Part shown: positions 46,237 through 57,448 of the stretch, in pieces
Layout of the letters: every line of letters starts with the position of its first letter
Position numbering within the stretch: the stretch's first letter is position 1
NCBI RefSeq assembly: GCF_905171775.1
Contig: NC_053491.1
Location: forward strand, 132,265,983-132,329,982
Direction: 5' to 3'
Length of the DNA: 64,000 bases
DNA from: Rana temporaria
Taxonomy: Eukaryota; Chordata; Amphibia; Anura; Ranidae
Notes under the pieces: generated by a model
Told to the model about the DNA's origin: nothing
The model's database searches: none
What the model saw: only the letters and a program-made list of their open reading frames with translations
Program-made: the position numbers and the translations under genes

Positions 46237-46640
46237 AATCAGATCACATCCTAGATATCTCCATCGACGTCTAAAAGCATTGCTGGTATCATTAGAGACC
46301 CTGGGCCGAGTAGCTGAAGCGTTCATTGAATTTTCCAGAAAGATCGCAATGCGATTATTCGGCAAACGCAATATCGCGCGATTATTTTCCTCGCCCCGAT
46401 CTTCCGCATCAGAGCGATTTTTACAGTTTCATTTTTAAAACAGATCACATCCTAGTGATCTCCATAGACGTCTGAAAGCATTGCTGGTATGATTAGAGCC
46501 ATTGGGCCGAGTAGCTGAAGCGATCATTTTATATTGCCGAATATTCGCAATGCGAATATTCGGCAATAGGAATATTGCGCGATTATTTGCTCCGCCCTTT
46601 TGCATCAGAGCCAATCAGAGTTCTCCTTCCACACTCGTCA
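46237..46640 (+). repeat. 201-bp sub-terminal direct repeat
   Basis: AGATCACATCCTAG...TCTCCAT...GGGCCGAGTAGCTGAAGCG occurs twice, at 46241 and 46442, 201 bp apart. The second copy runs into CCAAT and the promoter. Confidence 0.85.
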
Positions 46641-46710
46641 CAGGTTAGCAACCAATAGGAACCTGCCTGCATGGACATTATATAAGCTCACTCCCAGCAC
46701 CATTTCATTG
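46611..46710 (+). promoter_or_regulatory. CCAAT/TATA promoter of the hAT transposase
   Basis: CCAAT boxes at 46611-46615 and 46652-46656 precede TATATAA at 46679-46685, which would place transcription start near 46710. The leader to the ATG is about 770 bp and may contain an intron (donor GTAAGTGT at 47180, pyrimidine-rich acceptor ending TTTTGTAG at 47326). Confidence 0.65.
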
Positions 46711-47480
46711 CAGATTCAGAAGCTGGCTATAGAGTGTGGAGGCTGTTTCTGTGTTCCTGGTTTCCTGTGTCTTTGTTCTTGATTGATTTAGATCATCACC
46801 AGCATTGCTATTTAGTGATTCCAGTGGATCTTTTCCAGTATATCAACTGCTTTTTTCAAAGCAATAGACCCAAGAGCTTTTTTCAAAGCTACGTTTTGTG
46901 CTGTTTTGTGCTGTTTTTTTCATTTGTGTTACTGTTTGATCCTGCAATCCTCCCTGTTCAGTTATATTTGCAAGAGATTTCAGAACACATATTGATCTGA
47001 GCTTTATAAAAGAGCTTTTCTAAAAGCTAAGTTTTGTTCATCTTGTGTTACTGTTAGATCTTGCAGGTTCGCTGTTCAGTGATATTTGATAGGCATCTCA
47101 GTTCAAATTTTGTTTAGTTTTCCCTAAAGAGCTTTTATAAAAGCTAAGTTTTGTGTTCAGTTTAGTTAAATTTTGTGTAGTAAGTGTACACACTGTTAGT
47201 GTACATTTATTTCATCTAGCTTAGCTTAGTGTGTGTTTAGTGTCTGTGTTTTGTGTTTAAAAAAAAAAAAAAAAAAAAAAGTTAGTGTTTGTTTAGTGCT
47301 TTTTTTTTTTTTCTTTAATTTTGTAGTCCTTGTCTGGTGTACTACTTTTCTTATAGTTTAGTAGCTGTCTGTGTACGTCTTTGTCTGCGTGCCTGTCTTG
47401 TAAAAAAAACACAAAAACACATTTTGTTCACATTTTCCCCCCCAATAAAGTTTAACCCCCCCACACACATATCAGCAATA

Positions 47481-50400
47481 ATGAGCGGCATCCGTGGCCG
47501 TGGCAGCAGGGGTAGGGGAGTTACTCCCAGTGCTGGATCGCTGCCAGCACGGGGTACCTCTCGTGCCCCTACTAGTGGTAGAGGATCGGGTGCAAGGGGA
47601 GTACGCCTGATCCGGGAGTTCTTCCCATCGGGCAGCCGCCCGATATTGCCATCTCAGGCTCAAGTAGTGGTGGACTACATGGGGCACAGCAGTGCCACTG
47701 AGTCGTCGGTCCCGACTCACAGTAGTACCACCATTACACCGTTGCCTGTACTACCCCCCCCCAGCCCCCAAGAGTCCAGCATCTTACTGTTCGACAGCGA
47801 CAGTGATAGGGATCTCTTGGGGGAGGCCATGCATCAGGCAGACCTCCAGCTCTGTCCTGATGGTCAGGACCTTTTTGAAGGGATGGATGAGGAGGATGGG
47901 ATACCTGCTGGCAGTATCCCAGAGACATCCCTTCAAACTGGTGCTGCTGTTTTGGTGCAGGAAACAGCAGCACCTAGTCAGACCCAGGCGTGGGTGAGGG
48001 GACAGCGGAGCCAGGCTAGAGGCTCCATGTCACGTGGTTCCCTCAGACCAACACATCTCAGCCCTTGGTCTGACATCTCTGGGGGCGAAGAGGGTGACCC
48101 ATCATGGTTGCCATCTGACGCGTCGGCTCACTACGTCAGTGACGACGGGGAAGGTAGGCACCCTGGTGAAACGGTGCGCCAGGTCACCACCAGGGAGACC
48201 ATCGTCAGGGTCTCCACTGGTGATGGCAGCAGGAGGTGTCAGGAGGAGGAGCAGCAGCAGCAGCAGCAGCAGCAGGCAGCTCCACCTGTGCGCACCGAAT
48301 CCCAGCAGGTGCAAGTAAGCGTCACCCCATCTGACAGGAGGGCGGTGCTGAAGTCACCTGTCTGGAATTTCTTTACCCTGGTGGCAGACAACCCTACCGT
48401 GGCCATCTGCCGGATTTGTAAAGTGAGGGTGAAGAGAGGGAAGTGTTTGGCTCGGGTGGGTACCACAGCCCTGAACCAGCACCTGAGGATAAACCACTGG
48501 GCGTTGTATGAAGAGATGAAGCGTGGTGGTGGTAGCAGCGCCACCACCACACGTGAGCAGGGTACAGCAGCCCCTGCCACATCTTCATCTGTTTCCAGCA
48601 GGTCATGCCCCCCCGCTCCCTCTAGTAGAGGTACTGGTACCGGCAGCCAGACCTCTACTTCCACAGCACCCTCCACGTCTGTGTCCCGCACTGCCGTCCG
48701 GCGCCAGGCGTCGATTTCAGACGCCTTTGACCGCACCACTCCCTTCCCCCCTGGAGACCGACGTGTGCGTTCCCTCAATGGGCTCCTGGCAAGGGTTATT
48801 GCCCAACATCTGCTGCCCTTCAACATAGTTGACAGCAACCCCTTCAGGCAGATGTTGGAGCAGGCCCAACCCCAATGGCGTGTCCCCAGCCGCCATTTCT
48901 TTGCCAGGACTGGTGTCCCTGCCCTACACCAGCACATTGTGCAGAATGTAACCCTGTCGCTGGATCACGCTGTCAGCGACAGGGTTCATCTGACAATGGA
49001 TGGCTGGACCAGCAGGCATGGGCAGGGACGCTACATCAGCTTCACGGCCCATTGGGTTTCCCTCCGAGGCGTCGGTGAGGGATCGTCGGCAACCGATCTT
49101 GTGGTGCCGCCCCGGGGTGTCCAGGGGAGAACTGCTGGTCTCCCTCAAGCCACTGTCTCCGCAGCTGCTGAGCCTCCCAGCAAGCGCCCCCGTAGCTACT
49201 CAAGTGTGGGGCACGTGCGCTGTCAGGCCGTGCTCCAGCTTGTTAGTTTAGGGGACCGGAGACACACTGCAGAAGAAGTGCTGAAAGCACTTCAAGCTCA
49301 GGTCCAGAAGTGGCTGACACCCCGAAGGCTCCAGCCAGGTATGGTTGTCTGCGATAACGGCAGCAACCTACTCGCCGCCCTCCATGCTGGCAGTCTGACG
49401 CACGTGCCCTGTCTGGCACATGTCCTCAACCTGGTGGTGCAGAAGTTCCTGCGCACTTATCCAGGGTTGAGTGACATTGTGGCAAAGGCGCGTAGGATTG
49501 CCAGCCACTTCAGGCGCTCCCCAACCGCTACCGCGTCCCTGTCCAAATTGCAGCGGAAGTACAATCTGCCCCTTCACAGGCTGATTGTGGACAGTGTGAC
49601 GCGGTGGAACTCCACCCTCCACATGCTGAAGAGGTTGTGGGAGCAGCAAAGGGCGGTGAGGGAGTACCTGATGGAACTAGGCACTCAGAGGGCTTCACCA
49701 CAACTCCCTTTCATCGCCTGTGCGGAGTGGGGGCAGATAAACCAGGTCTGCCAAGTGTTGTCCTCCTTCGAGCAGGCGACCAAGATGGTCAGCAGTGAGC
49801 AAATTGGCCTCAATAGCGTGCTGCCAATACTGTTCATGCTGGAGAGGACACTAGATCGCCTGCTCGAGGCTGGGGAGAGTGCCTTGGTGGAGCAGGAGGA
49901 GTCAGCAATGCTCCACCGAGACCAGGGCCAGGACGAGGAGGAGGAGGAGGAGGATGATGATGAAGAGGAGGAGGAGGTGGTTGCTGGTGTCGTCCCGGAG
50001 TCAGGGCCTGGTCAGGAGGGAGAGCCGGTGTTGGGGGCACCGATAGTCCGGGGGTTGGGCATGTCTGAGTTTGACCAGCAGCGCCTCAGGGAAGAAGAGT
50101 CGCACCTCATTCACCTGGCCAGCATTGAGGAGTCACAGCGGGCTGTGCTCTTCCCCATGGCTGCCCACATGCTGAGATGCCTCAGGAGGGACCCCCGGGT
50201 TAAGACCATCAAGACGAGGGATGATTTCTGGATGGCCACCCTTTTGGATCCCAGGTGCAAGGGGAAACTGGAGCAGTTCATCCCAGCCAGCCGGAGGCAG
50301 CACCGGATGGAGGAACTGCAGGCAGCCATTGTCAGACGGTTGGAGCAGGCAACTCCCCGGCCTCCAGTTGTCCCCCCTCATCTCACCCAGCAGGTGGCTG

Positions 50401-50822
50401 CACCCAGCTGCAGCCGAGCAGGGGACCTAATGGAAGAGATGAGGATGTTCTTCCAAACCGAGCGACCCAGTACCACCACCAGCAGCAGCAGCAGCAGTCA
50501 CCACCAGCGGCTGGCCCACATGGTGGCAGACTACATGGCGTCCGTCGGTGCTTCTGACAGTATGAGCACCGACGACCCCATGGAGTACTGGGTTGCCAGA
50601 TTGGACACCTGCCGCGAGCTCGCTCAGTATGCGCTGGAGTTATTGTCTTGCCCCCCCTCCAGCGTACTATCTGAGCGGACATTCAGCGCGGCAGGTGGGG
50701 TGGTCACGGACAAGAGGACCCGTCTGTCCACAGACTCCGTGGACAGACTCACATTCATAAAGATGAATGAGTCCTGGATCGGCGGTGACTTTCTGGCACC
50801 CGTCGTCGGTTCAGGGCGCTGA
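47481..50822 (+). CDS. hAT transposase with BED zinc finger (intact)
   Basis: Cut-and-paste transposase, 1113 residues without interruption. The open frame extends to an ATG at 47337, but homology with the related copy (MTGRGRPPRRGRRGRG) favours 47481 (MSGIRGRGSRGRG). Order: Arg/Gly-rich N-terminus, acidic stretch, a poly-Gln run (near residue 257), BED finger at about 291-345 (C310, C313, H334, H339), and the RNase-H-like core with the first Asp in LTMDGW (D507). The second Asp is in VCDNGSN (D625), followed by HVPCLAH (641-647). A long acidic insert lies near 815-835. The C-terminal dimerisation domain has the likely catalytic Glu in VLSERTFSAAGG (E1065). All expected residues are present, so it may be active. 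It lies 1.4 kb inside the left end and faces the Myb/SANT gene. Similar proteins are often annotated ZBED4-like. Confidence 0.93.
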   Translation: MSGIRGRGSRGRGVTPSAGSLPARGTSRAPTSGRGSGARGVRLIREFFPSGSRPILPSQAQVVVDYMGHSSATESSVPTHSSTTITPLPVLPPPSPQESSILLFDSDSDRDLLGEAMHQADLQLCPDGQDLFEGMDEEDGIPAGSIPETSLQTGAAVLVQETAAPSQTQAWVRGQRSQARGSMSRGSLRPTHLSPWSDISGGEEGDPSWLPSDASAHYVSDDGEGRHPGETVRQVTTRETIVRVSTGDGSRRCQEEEQQQQQQQQAAPPVRTESQQVQVSVTPSDRRAVLKSPVWNFFTLVADNPTVAICRICKVRVKRGKCLARVGTTALNQHLRINHWALYEEMKRGGGSSATTTREQGTAAPATSSSVSSRSCPPAPSSRGTGTGSQTSTSTAPSTSVSRTAVRRQASISDAFDRTTPFPPGDRRVRSLNGLLARVIAQHLLPFNIVDSNPFRQMLEQAQPQWRVPSRHFFARTGVPALHQHIVQNVTLSLDHAVSDRVHLTMDGWTSRHGQGRYISFTAHWVSLRGVGEGSSATDLVVPPRGVQGRTAGLPQATVSAAAEPPSKRPRSYSSVGHVRCQAVLQLVSLGDRRHTAEEVLKALQAQVQKWLTPRRLQPGMVVCDNGSNLLAALHAGSLTHVPCLAHVLNLVVQKFLRTYPGLSDIVAKARRIASHFRRSPTATASLSKLQRKYNLPLHRLIVDSVTRWNSTLHMLKRLWEQQRAVREYLMELGTQRASPQLPFIACAEWGQINQVCQVLSSFEQATKMVSSEQIGLNSVLPILFMLERTLDRLLEAGESALVEQEESAMLHRDQGQDEEEEEEDDDEEEEEVVAGVVPESGPGQEGEPVLGAPIVRGLGMSEFDQQRLREEESHLIHLASIEESQRAVLFPMAAHMLRCLRRDPRVKTIKTRDDFWMATLLDPRCKGKLEQFIPASRRQHRMEELQAAIVRRLEQATPRPPVVPPHLTQQVAAPSCSRAGDLMEEMRMFFQTERPSTTTSSSSSSHHQRLAHMVADYMASVGASDSMSTDDPMEYWVARLDTCRELAQYALELLSCPPSSVLSERTFSAAGGVVTDKRTRLSTDSVDRLTFIKMNESWIGGDFLAPVVGSGR

Positions 50823-50877
50823 AGGGTCCCTTGCCATGCATTCCCTGATGAAGCCCCGGACCTGATGTATTTACAGT

Positions 50878-51518
50878 GCTGAATATAACTATTTCAACAT
50901 CAGAGAAAATCAATGTTAATATTTGGTACAGTAGGCTTTCTTTGCAATTACAGCGGTCAAACATTTCTTGTAGTTTTACACCAGCTTTGCACACACTGGA
51001 GGAGGGATTTTGGCCCACTCCTCCACACAGATCTTCTCTACATCAGTCATGTTTCTGGGCTATCGCTGAGAAACACGGAGTTTGAGCTCCCTCCAAAGAT
51101 TCTCTATTGGGTTTAGGTCTGGAGACTGGCTAGGCCACGCCAGAACCTTGATATGCTCCTTACAGAGCCAATCCTTGGTTATCCTGGCTGTGTGCTTTGG
51201 GTCATTCTCATGTTGGAAGACCCAGCCTCGACCCATCTTCAAAGCTCTAACTCAGGGAAGGAGGTTGTTGCCCAAAATCTTGCAATACATGGCCCCGGTC
51301 ATCCTCTCCTTAATACAGTGCAGTCACCCTGTCCCATGTGCAGAAAAACACCACCAAAGCATGATGCTACCACCCCCATGCTTCACATTAGGGATGGCGT
51401 TCTTGGCATGGTACTCATCATTATTCTTCCTCCGAACACGGTTAGTGAAATTATGATCAAAAAATTATATTATAGTCTCATCTGACCACATGATTTTCTC
51501 CCATGACTCCTTTGGATC
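50878..51518 (-). mobile_element. Tc1 transposase fragment in the hAT 3' region
   Basis: On the minus strand it encodes most of the Tc1 catalytic domain, ending WPSQSPDLNPIENLWRELK (near 51080-51135). In the block FQHENDPKHTAR the Asp expected before ND is Glu. It ends abruptly at the start of the minisatellite (GGATCAGTCAAG). Confidence 0.85.
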
Positions 51519-54500
51519 AGTCAAGACAATTATGTCAGCAGTTATTTCACACCCTATATACTCTTATTAAGACTGCTGTACATCATGGCAACTCCTGCCC
51601 ATGTGATATGACTCTGTATCAACTACTACTGTTAATACTGCTACTGCTGCTTCTGCTGCCCAGTCAAGACACCTATGTCAGCAGTTATTTCACACCCTAT
51701 ATACTCTTATTAAGACTGCTGTACATCATGGCACCTCCTGCCCATGTGATATGACTCTGTATCAACTACTACTGTTAATACTACTGCTGCTGCTTCTGCT
51801 GCTGCTGCTGCCCAGTCAAGACACCTATGTCAGCAGTTATTTGACACTCTATATACTCCTATTCCTACTGCTGTTCATGATGGCACCTCCTGCCCATGTG
51901 ATATGACTCTGTATCAACTACTACTGTTAATACTACTGCTGCTTCTGCTGCTGCTGCCCAGTCAAGACACCTATGTCAGCAGTTATTTGACACTCTATAT
52001 ACTCCTATTCCTACTGCTGTTCATCATGGCACCTCCTGCCCATGTGATATGACTCTGTATCAACTACTACTGTTAATACTACTGCTGCTGCTTCTGCTGC
52101 TGCTGCTGCCCAGTCAAGACACCTATGTCAGCAGTTATTTGACACTCTATATACTCCTATTCCTACTGCTGTTCATCATGGCACCTCCTGCCCATGTGAT
52201 ATGACTCTGTATCAACTACTACTGTTAATACTACTGCTGCTTCTGCTGCTGCTGCCCAGTCAAGACACCTATGTCAGCAGTTATTTGACACTCTATATAC
52301 TCCTATTCCTACTGCTGTTCATCATGGCACCTCCTGCCCATGTGATATGACTCTGTATCAACTACTACTGTTAATACTACTGCTGCTGCTTCTGCTGCTG
52401 CTGCTGCCCAGTCAAGACACCTATGTCAGCAGTTATTTGACACTCTATATACTCCTATTCCTACTGCTGTTCATCATGGCACCTCCTGCCCATGTGATAT
52501 GACTCTGTATCAACTACTACTGTTAATACTACTGCTGCTTCTGCTGCTGCTGCCCAGTCAAGACACCTATGTCAGCAGTTATTTGACACTCTATATACTC
52601 CTATTCCTACTGCTGTTCATCATGGCACCTCCTGCCCATGTGATATGACTCTGTATCAACTACTACTGTTAATACTACTGCTGCTTCTGCCCAGTCAAGA
52701 CACCTATGTCAGCAGTTATTTGACACTCTATATACTCCTATTCCTACTGCTGTTCATCATGGCACCTCCTGCCCATGTGATATGACTCTGTATCAACTAC
52801 TACTGTTAATACTACTGCTGCTGCTTCTGCTGCTGCTGCTGCCCAGTCAAGACACCTATGTCAGCAGTTATTTGACACTCTATATACTCCTATTCCTACT
52901 GCTGTTCATCATGGCACCTCCTGCCCATGTGATATGACTCTGTATCAACTACTACTGTTAATACTACTGCTGCTTCTGCTGCTGCTGCCCAGTCAAGACA
53001 CCTATGTCAGCAGTTATTTGACACTCTATATACTCCTATTCCTACTGCTGTTCATCATGGCACCTCCTGCCCATGTGATATGACTCTGTATCAACTACTA
53101 CTGTTAATACTACTGCTGCTGCTTCTGCTGCTGCTGCTGCCCAGTCAAGACACCTATGTCAGCAGTTATTTGACACTCTATATACTCCTATTCCTACTGC
53201 TGTTCATCATGGCACCTCCTGCCCATGTGATATGACTCTGTATCAACTACTACTGTTAATACTACTGCTGCTTCTGCTGCTGCTGCCCAGTCAAGACACC
53301 TATGTCAGCAGTTATTTGACACTCTATATACTCCTATTCCTACTGCTGTTCATCATGGCACCTCCTGCCCATGTGATATGACTCTGTATCAACTACTACT
53401 GTTAATACTACTGCTGCTGCTTCTGCTGCTGCTGCTGCCCAGTCAAGACACCTATGTCAGCAGTTATTTGACACTCTATATACTCCTATTCCTACTGCTG
53501 TTCATCATGGCACCTCCTGCCCATGTGATATGACTCTGTATCAACTACTACTGTTAATACTACTGCTGCTTCTGCTGCTGCTGCCCAGTCAAGACACCTA
53601 TGTCAGCAGTTATTTGACACTCTATATACTCCTATTCCTACTGCTGTTCATCATGGCACCTCCTGCCCATGTGATATGACTCTGTATCAACTACTACTGT
53701 TAATACTACTGCTGCTGCTTCTGCTGCTGCTGCTGCCCAGTCAAGACACCTATGTCAGCAGTTATTTGACACTCTATATACTCCTATTCCTACTGCTGTT
53801 CATCATGGCACCTCCTGCCCATGTGATATGACTCTGTATCAACTACTACTGTTAATACTACTGCTGCTTCTGCTGCTGCTGCCCAGTCAAGACACCTATG
53901 TCAGCAGTTATTTGACACTCTATATACTCCTATTCCTACTGCTGTTCATCATGGCACCTCCTGCCCATGTGATATGACTCTGTATCAACTACTACTGTTC
54001 ATACTACTGCTGCTGCTTCTGCTGCTGCTGCTGCCCAGTCAAGACACCTATGTCAGCAGTTATTTGACACTCTATATACTCCTATTCCTACTGCTGTTCA
54101 TCATGGCACCTCCTGCCCATGTGATATGACTCTGTATCAACTACTACTGTTAATACTACTGCTGCTTCTGCTGCTGCTGCCCAGTCAAGACACCTATGTC
54201 AGCAGTTATTTGACACTCTATATACTCCTATTCCTACTGCTGTTCATCATGGCACCTCCTGCCCATGTGATATGACTCTGTATCAACTACTACTGTTAAT
54301 ACTACTGCTGCTTCTGCTGCTGCTGCCCAGTCAAGACACCTATGTCAGCAGTTATTTGACACTCTATATACTCCTATTCCTACTGCTGTTCATCATGGCA
54401 CCTCCTGCCCATGTGATATGACTCTGTATCAACTACTACTGTTAATACTACTGCTGCTGCTTCTGCTGCTGCTGCTGCCCAGTCAAGACACCTATGTCAG

Positions 54501-55345
54501 CAGTTATTTGACACTCTATATACTCCTATTCCTACTGCTGTTCATCATGGCACCTCCTGCCCATGTGATATGACTCTGTATCAACTACTACTGTTAATAC
54601 TACTGCTGCTGCTTCTGCTGCTGCTGCTGCCCAGTCAAGACACCTATGTCAGCAGTTATTTGACACTCTATATACTCCTATTCCTACTGCTGTTCATGAT
54701 GGCACCTCCTGCCCATGTGATATGACTCTGTATCAACTACTACTGTTAATACTACTGCTGCTTCTGCTGCTGCTGCCCAGTCAAGACACCTATGTCAGCA
54801 GTTATTTGACACTCTATATACTCCTATTCCTACTGCTGTTCATCATGGCACCTCCTGCCCATGTGATATGACTCTGTATCAACTACTACTGTTAATACTA
54901 CTGCTGCTTCTGCTGCTGCTGCCCAGTCAAGACACCTATGTCAGCAGTTATTTGACACTCTATATACTCCTATTCCTACTGCTGTTCATGATGGCACCTC
55001 CTGCCCATGTGATATGACTCTGTATCAACTACTACTGTTAATACTACTGCTGCTTCTGCTGCTGCTGCCCAGTCAAGACACCTATGTCAGCAGTTATTTG
55101 ACACTCTATATACTCCTATTCCTACTGCTGTTCATCATGGCACCTCCTGCCCATGTGATATGACTCTGTATCAACTACTACTGTTAATACTACTACTGCT
55201 GCTTCTGCTGCCCAGTCAAGACACCTATGTCATCAGTTATTTCACACCCTATATACTCTTATTAAGACTGCTGTTCATCATGGCACCTCTTGCCCGAGTG
55301 ATTTGACACTGTATTGTCAATGTCTACTACTACTATTACAGCTCA
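51518..55345 (+). repeat. 26-unit minisatellite with alternating 152/146-bp units
   Basis: CAGTCAAGACACCTATGTCA starts units at 51518, 51661, 51813, 51959, 52111, 52257, 52409, 52555, 52692 and on to 55213. Spacing alternates 152 and 146 for most of the array, with single units of 137 and 143. The 6-bp difference is two CTG triplets in the CTGCTG...TTCTGCTG tract of each unit. Edge units differ (TTTCACACCC instead of TTTGACACTC). A last degraded unit is at 55336. Confidence 0.95.
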
Positions 55346-57052
55346 GTCAAGACACCTGTGTCCCAATTTTTTGGTACACTATTGACTACTATGACCACTA
55401 CTGATGCTGTAAAGTATTCCCCAAGTGTTTTTATGCTATGTATTACTATTACCACTACTGCTTGTAAATCATGCCTGTGTGATACTTAGTGGGAATGCTT
55501 TAATAAGCATTCCTAGTATGGATACCCGTAAATGTATTAATCTTAATTAGTGTGAATGCTTTAATAAACATTTCCAGTATTGATATCCGTAAATTTAGTA
55601 ATCTTATTATTCCTTACGTTTTTTGGTTCTGCGTAACTTCGGCATACTTTCAGCTATTGAGACCATTCAACTGTAAAAATGTTCGTCTCGTTCAGCTAAT
55701 GATGGGACTTCTTCAAGTTTTTTTCTACTTTTTACACTTTTATAAATTTTAAGCTTTTAGACCCTTTTTTTAAACATTGAAGTCAATGAGAACATCCTTT
55801 TCCCCTTTGAATTCACATGCCATGCCAAAAGTTTCAGCTACTTCATACTTTCACTTACAGACACTGAAAAACCTTTAAAGCGGTCACAAAATATTTAGCT
55901 ATCCGGCTATGACTTTTCAGATCGTTATCGTTTACAATTTTTTGGTGAAAACGCAATTTACGTTTTGCGAATTTTTCAAAAAAATGCAATAGGTTATAAT
56001 GTAATCCTATGGAGGGGATTTAGAGTCTGTCATGTGACCTTAACATTGGAGATCTTTGTAATTAAAAATATCTTTACAAAAAGGGGAAACAAATTGGTCT
56101 CACGCCCACAAGATCTACTTTTCATACACAATTTTTATATCAAAACGTAGCTATGCTTGTCTGGTTTATGGCAATGTGACCAATTCTGCGATACGTATTT
56201 TAGTTTTAATTATTGGAGCAACAGCCAGAAATTATGTCTCATAGACTCTCATGTGAAATTATCTAAAAAATGTTGCTGCAGAACTCACAAAGACGCTCTT
56301 TTCTAAATCGCAGACATGGCCACATTTTTAAGTTTATCTACATAAATTTCATATCGATGCGTTTACAAGGGCCGTGTATTTCAAACGGTGTAGTCGTTGT
56401 ATCAATTGCATGTACGTTTGAGGATTTATTAAGCTTTGTTTGGAGGCTTAAATCATGTATTAGATCTGTGAATTAAAAGCGTTTGTAATGTTATTTCTTT
56501 CCATAAATAACTTTCCTGACCTCAGTGCAATATTCCTCCTCACTGACCTGGGGGGGAGGGGAAACCTATTGAGGGGGGAGGGGCGACCAGGAAGTCAGCA
56601 TACTCTATACTTTGCAGATAGAGAAAGAAGCTGTGTGTCCTAAAGATAGTGTAGTGGTTATGGTGAATGTCTTTGGCAAGGGGCTCACCAATTAAGCTAT
56701 TCAGCATTCCCACTCGCATTTTCCTCAGGAAATGCATTGTCTAGTTATATTATATTTTAATACTCCTGCTGCTGCCTCCATGCTGAGTAAAGCTTCATGA
56801 CCTTTCTGGCACAGCGGATCCACCAACAGCCTCCGCTACAAGCTACCAGACCGGACTACCAGACCGGATCTAAACAGCAAGTGTAACTATAACAATGAAC
56901 CTTATGTTAAACCCTGTTTTGCGGCATTTATACTGCAACCATTGGGCTGACTGCAAGAGCTCATCTGCATTCTCTCTCTTTCTTGCTCTCCCTCTCTCTC
57001 TCTTTGTATATATATATATATTGTTGCTTTTGTTATGTTCATTTTTCAACAG
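55346..57052. other. Unassigned sequence inside the giant hAT element
   Basis: A 65-bp direct repeat (AATGCTTTAATAA...CATTYC, at about 55493 and 55555) and a small (TA)n at 57007-57020. No ORF with a recognisable domain. Confidence 0.45.
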
Positions 57053-57058
57053 TTTATT
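57053..57058 (-). terminator. Polyadenylation signal of the Myb/SANT gene
   Basis: AATAAA on the minus strand, about 215 bases downstream of the stop codon at 57273. A T/GT-rich region follows it. Confidence 0.5.
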
Positions 57059-57272
57059 TTGTGTTCGTCGTGTCTGTGTCGTGTGCTTTAGTTTGTCCTA
57101 GGTTAATGTTAAATAAAATAATAGTATAAAATGTTTTTGCTTATTATGAAGTTAAATGTGTTGATGTTGATTTGTTTGATGTGAAGTTAGATGTGTTTAA
57201 AAACCTACAACTCTATCTCAAAAAGAAATGAAACATTTCCAAAAAATAAGTTTTTTTAATACAAAAATAAAT

Positions 57273-57448
57273 TTAAATATAGCTCTCAATCCGTTTCTGA
57301 ATGCGGTGCATTTCCGCAATCTGACCCGATAGCTGCTGCTCTAGCAGAGCATTTTGTTGGTTGAGGTAGCTCATCTTCCGCTGGTTCTGAAGGATCTTCT
57401 GGTGCGTCTTTTGGATGAGTATATTTTGCCTCCTCAGATCTCTTGATG
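57273..57448 (-). CDS. Myb/SANT gene exon 4 (coiled coil, stop)
   Basis: The acceptor CCTAAAAG ends at 57449. The frame continues in phase 1 as ASRDLRRQNILIQK and runs 58 residues to TAA. Heptad-like Leu/Ile spacing (ILQNQRKMSYLNQQNALLEQ) predicts a coiled coil for dimerisation. Confidence 0.8.

Noticed and set aside
47337..47480. 48-residue N-terminal extension of the hAT transposase
   Set aside because: The extension is Cys/Leu-rich and lacks homology with the related copy, which starts at the Gly/Arg-rich segment. It also overlaps a possible leader intron acceptor at 47326.
48239..48937. 232-residue minus-strand ORF
   Set aside because: It lies wholly opposite the intact transposase and is a shadow of its GC-rich codons. 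No domain is visible.
51518..55345. CRISPR-like repeat array
   Set aside because: Units are 137-152 bp with no short repeat/unique spacer pattern, in a vertebrate transposon. It is a minisatellite.
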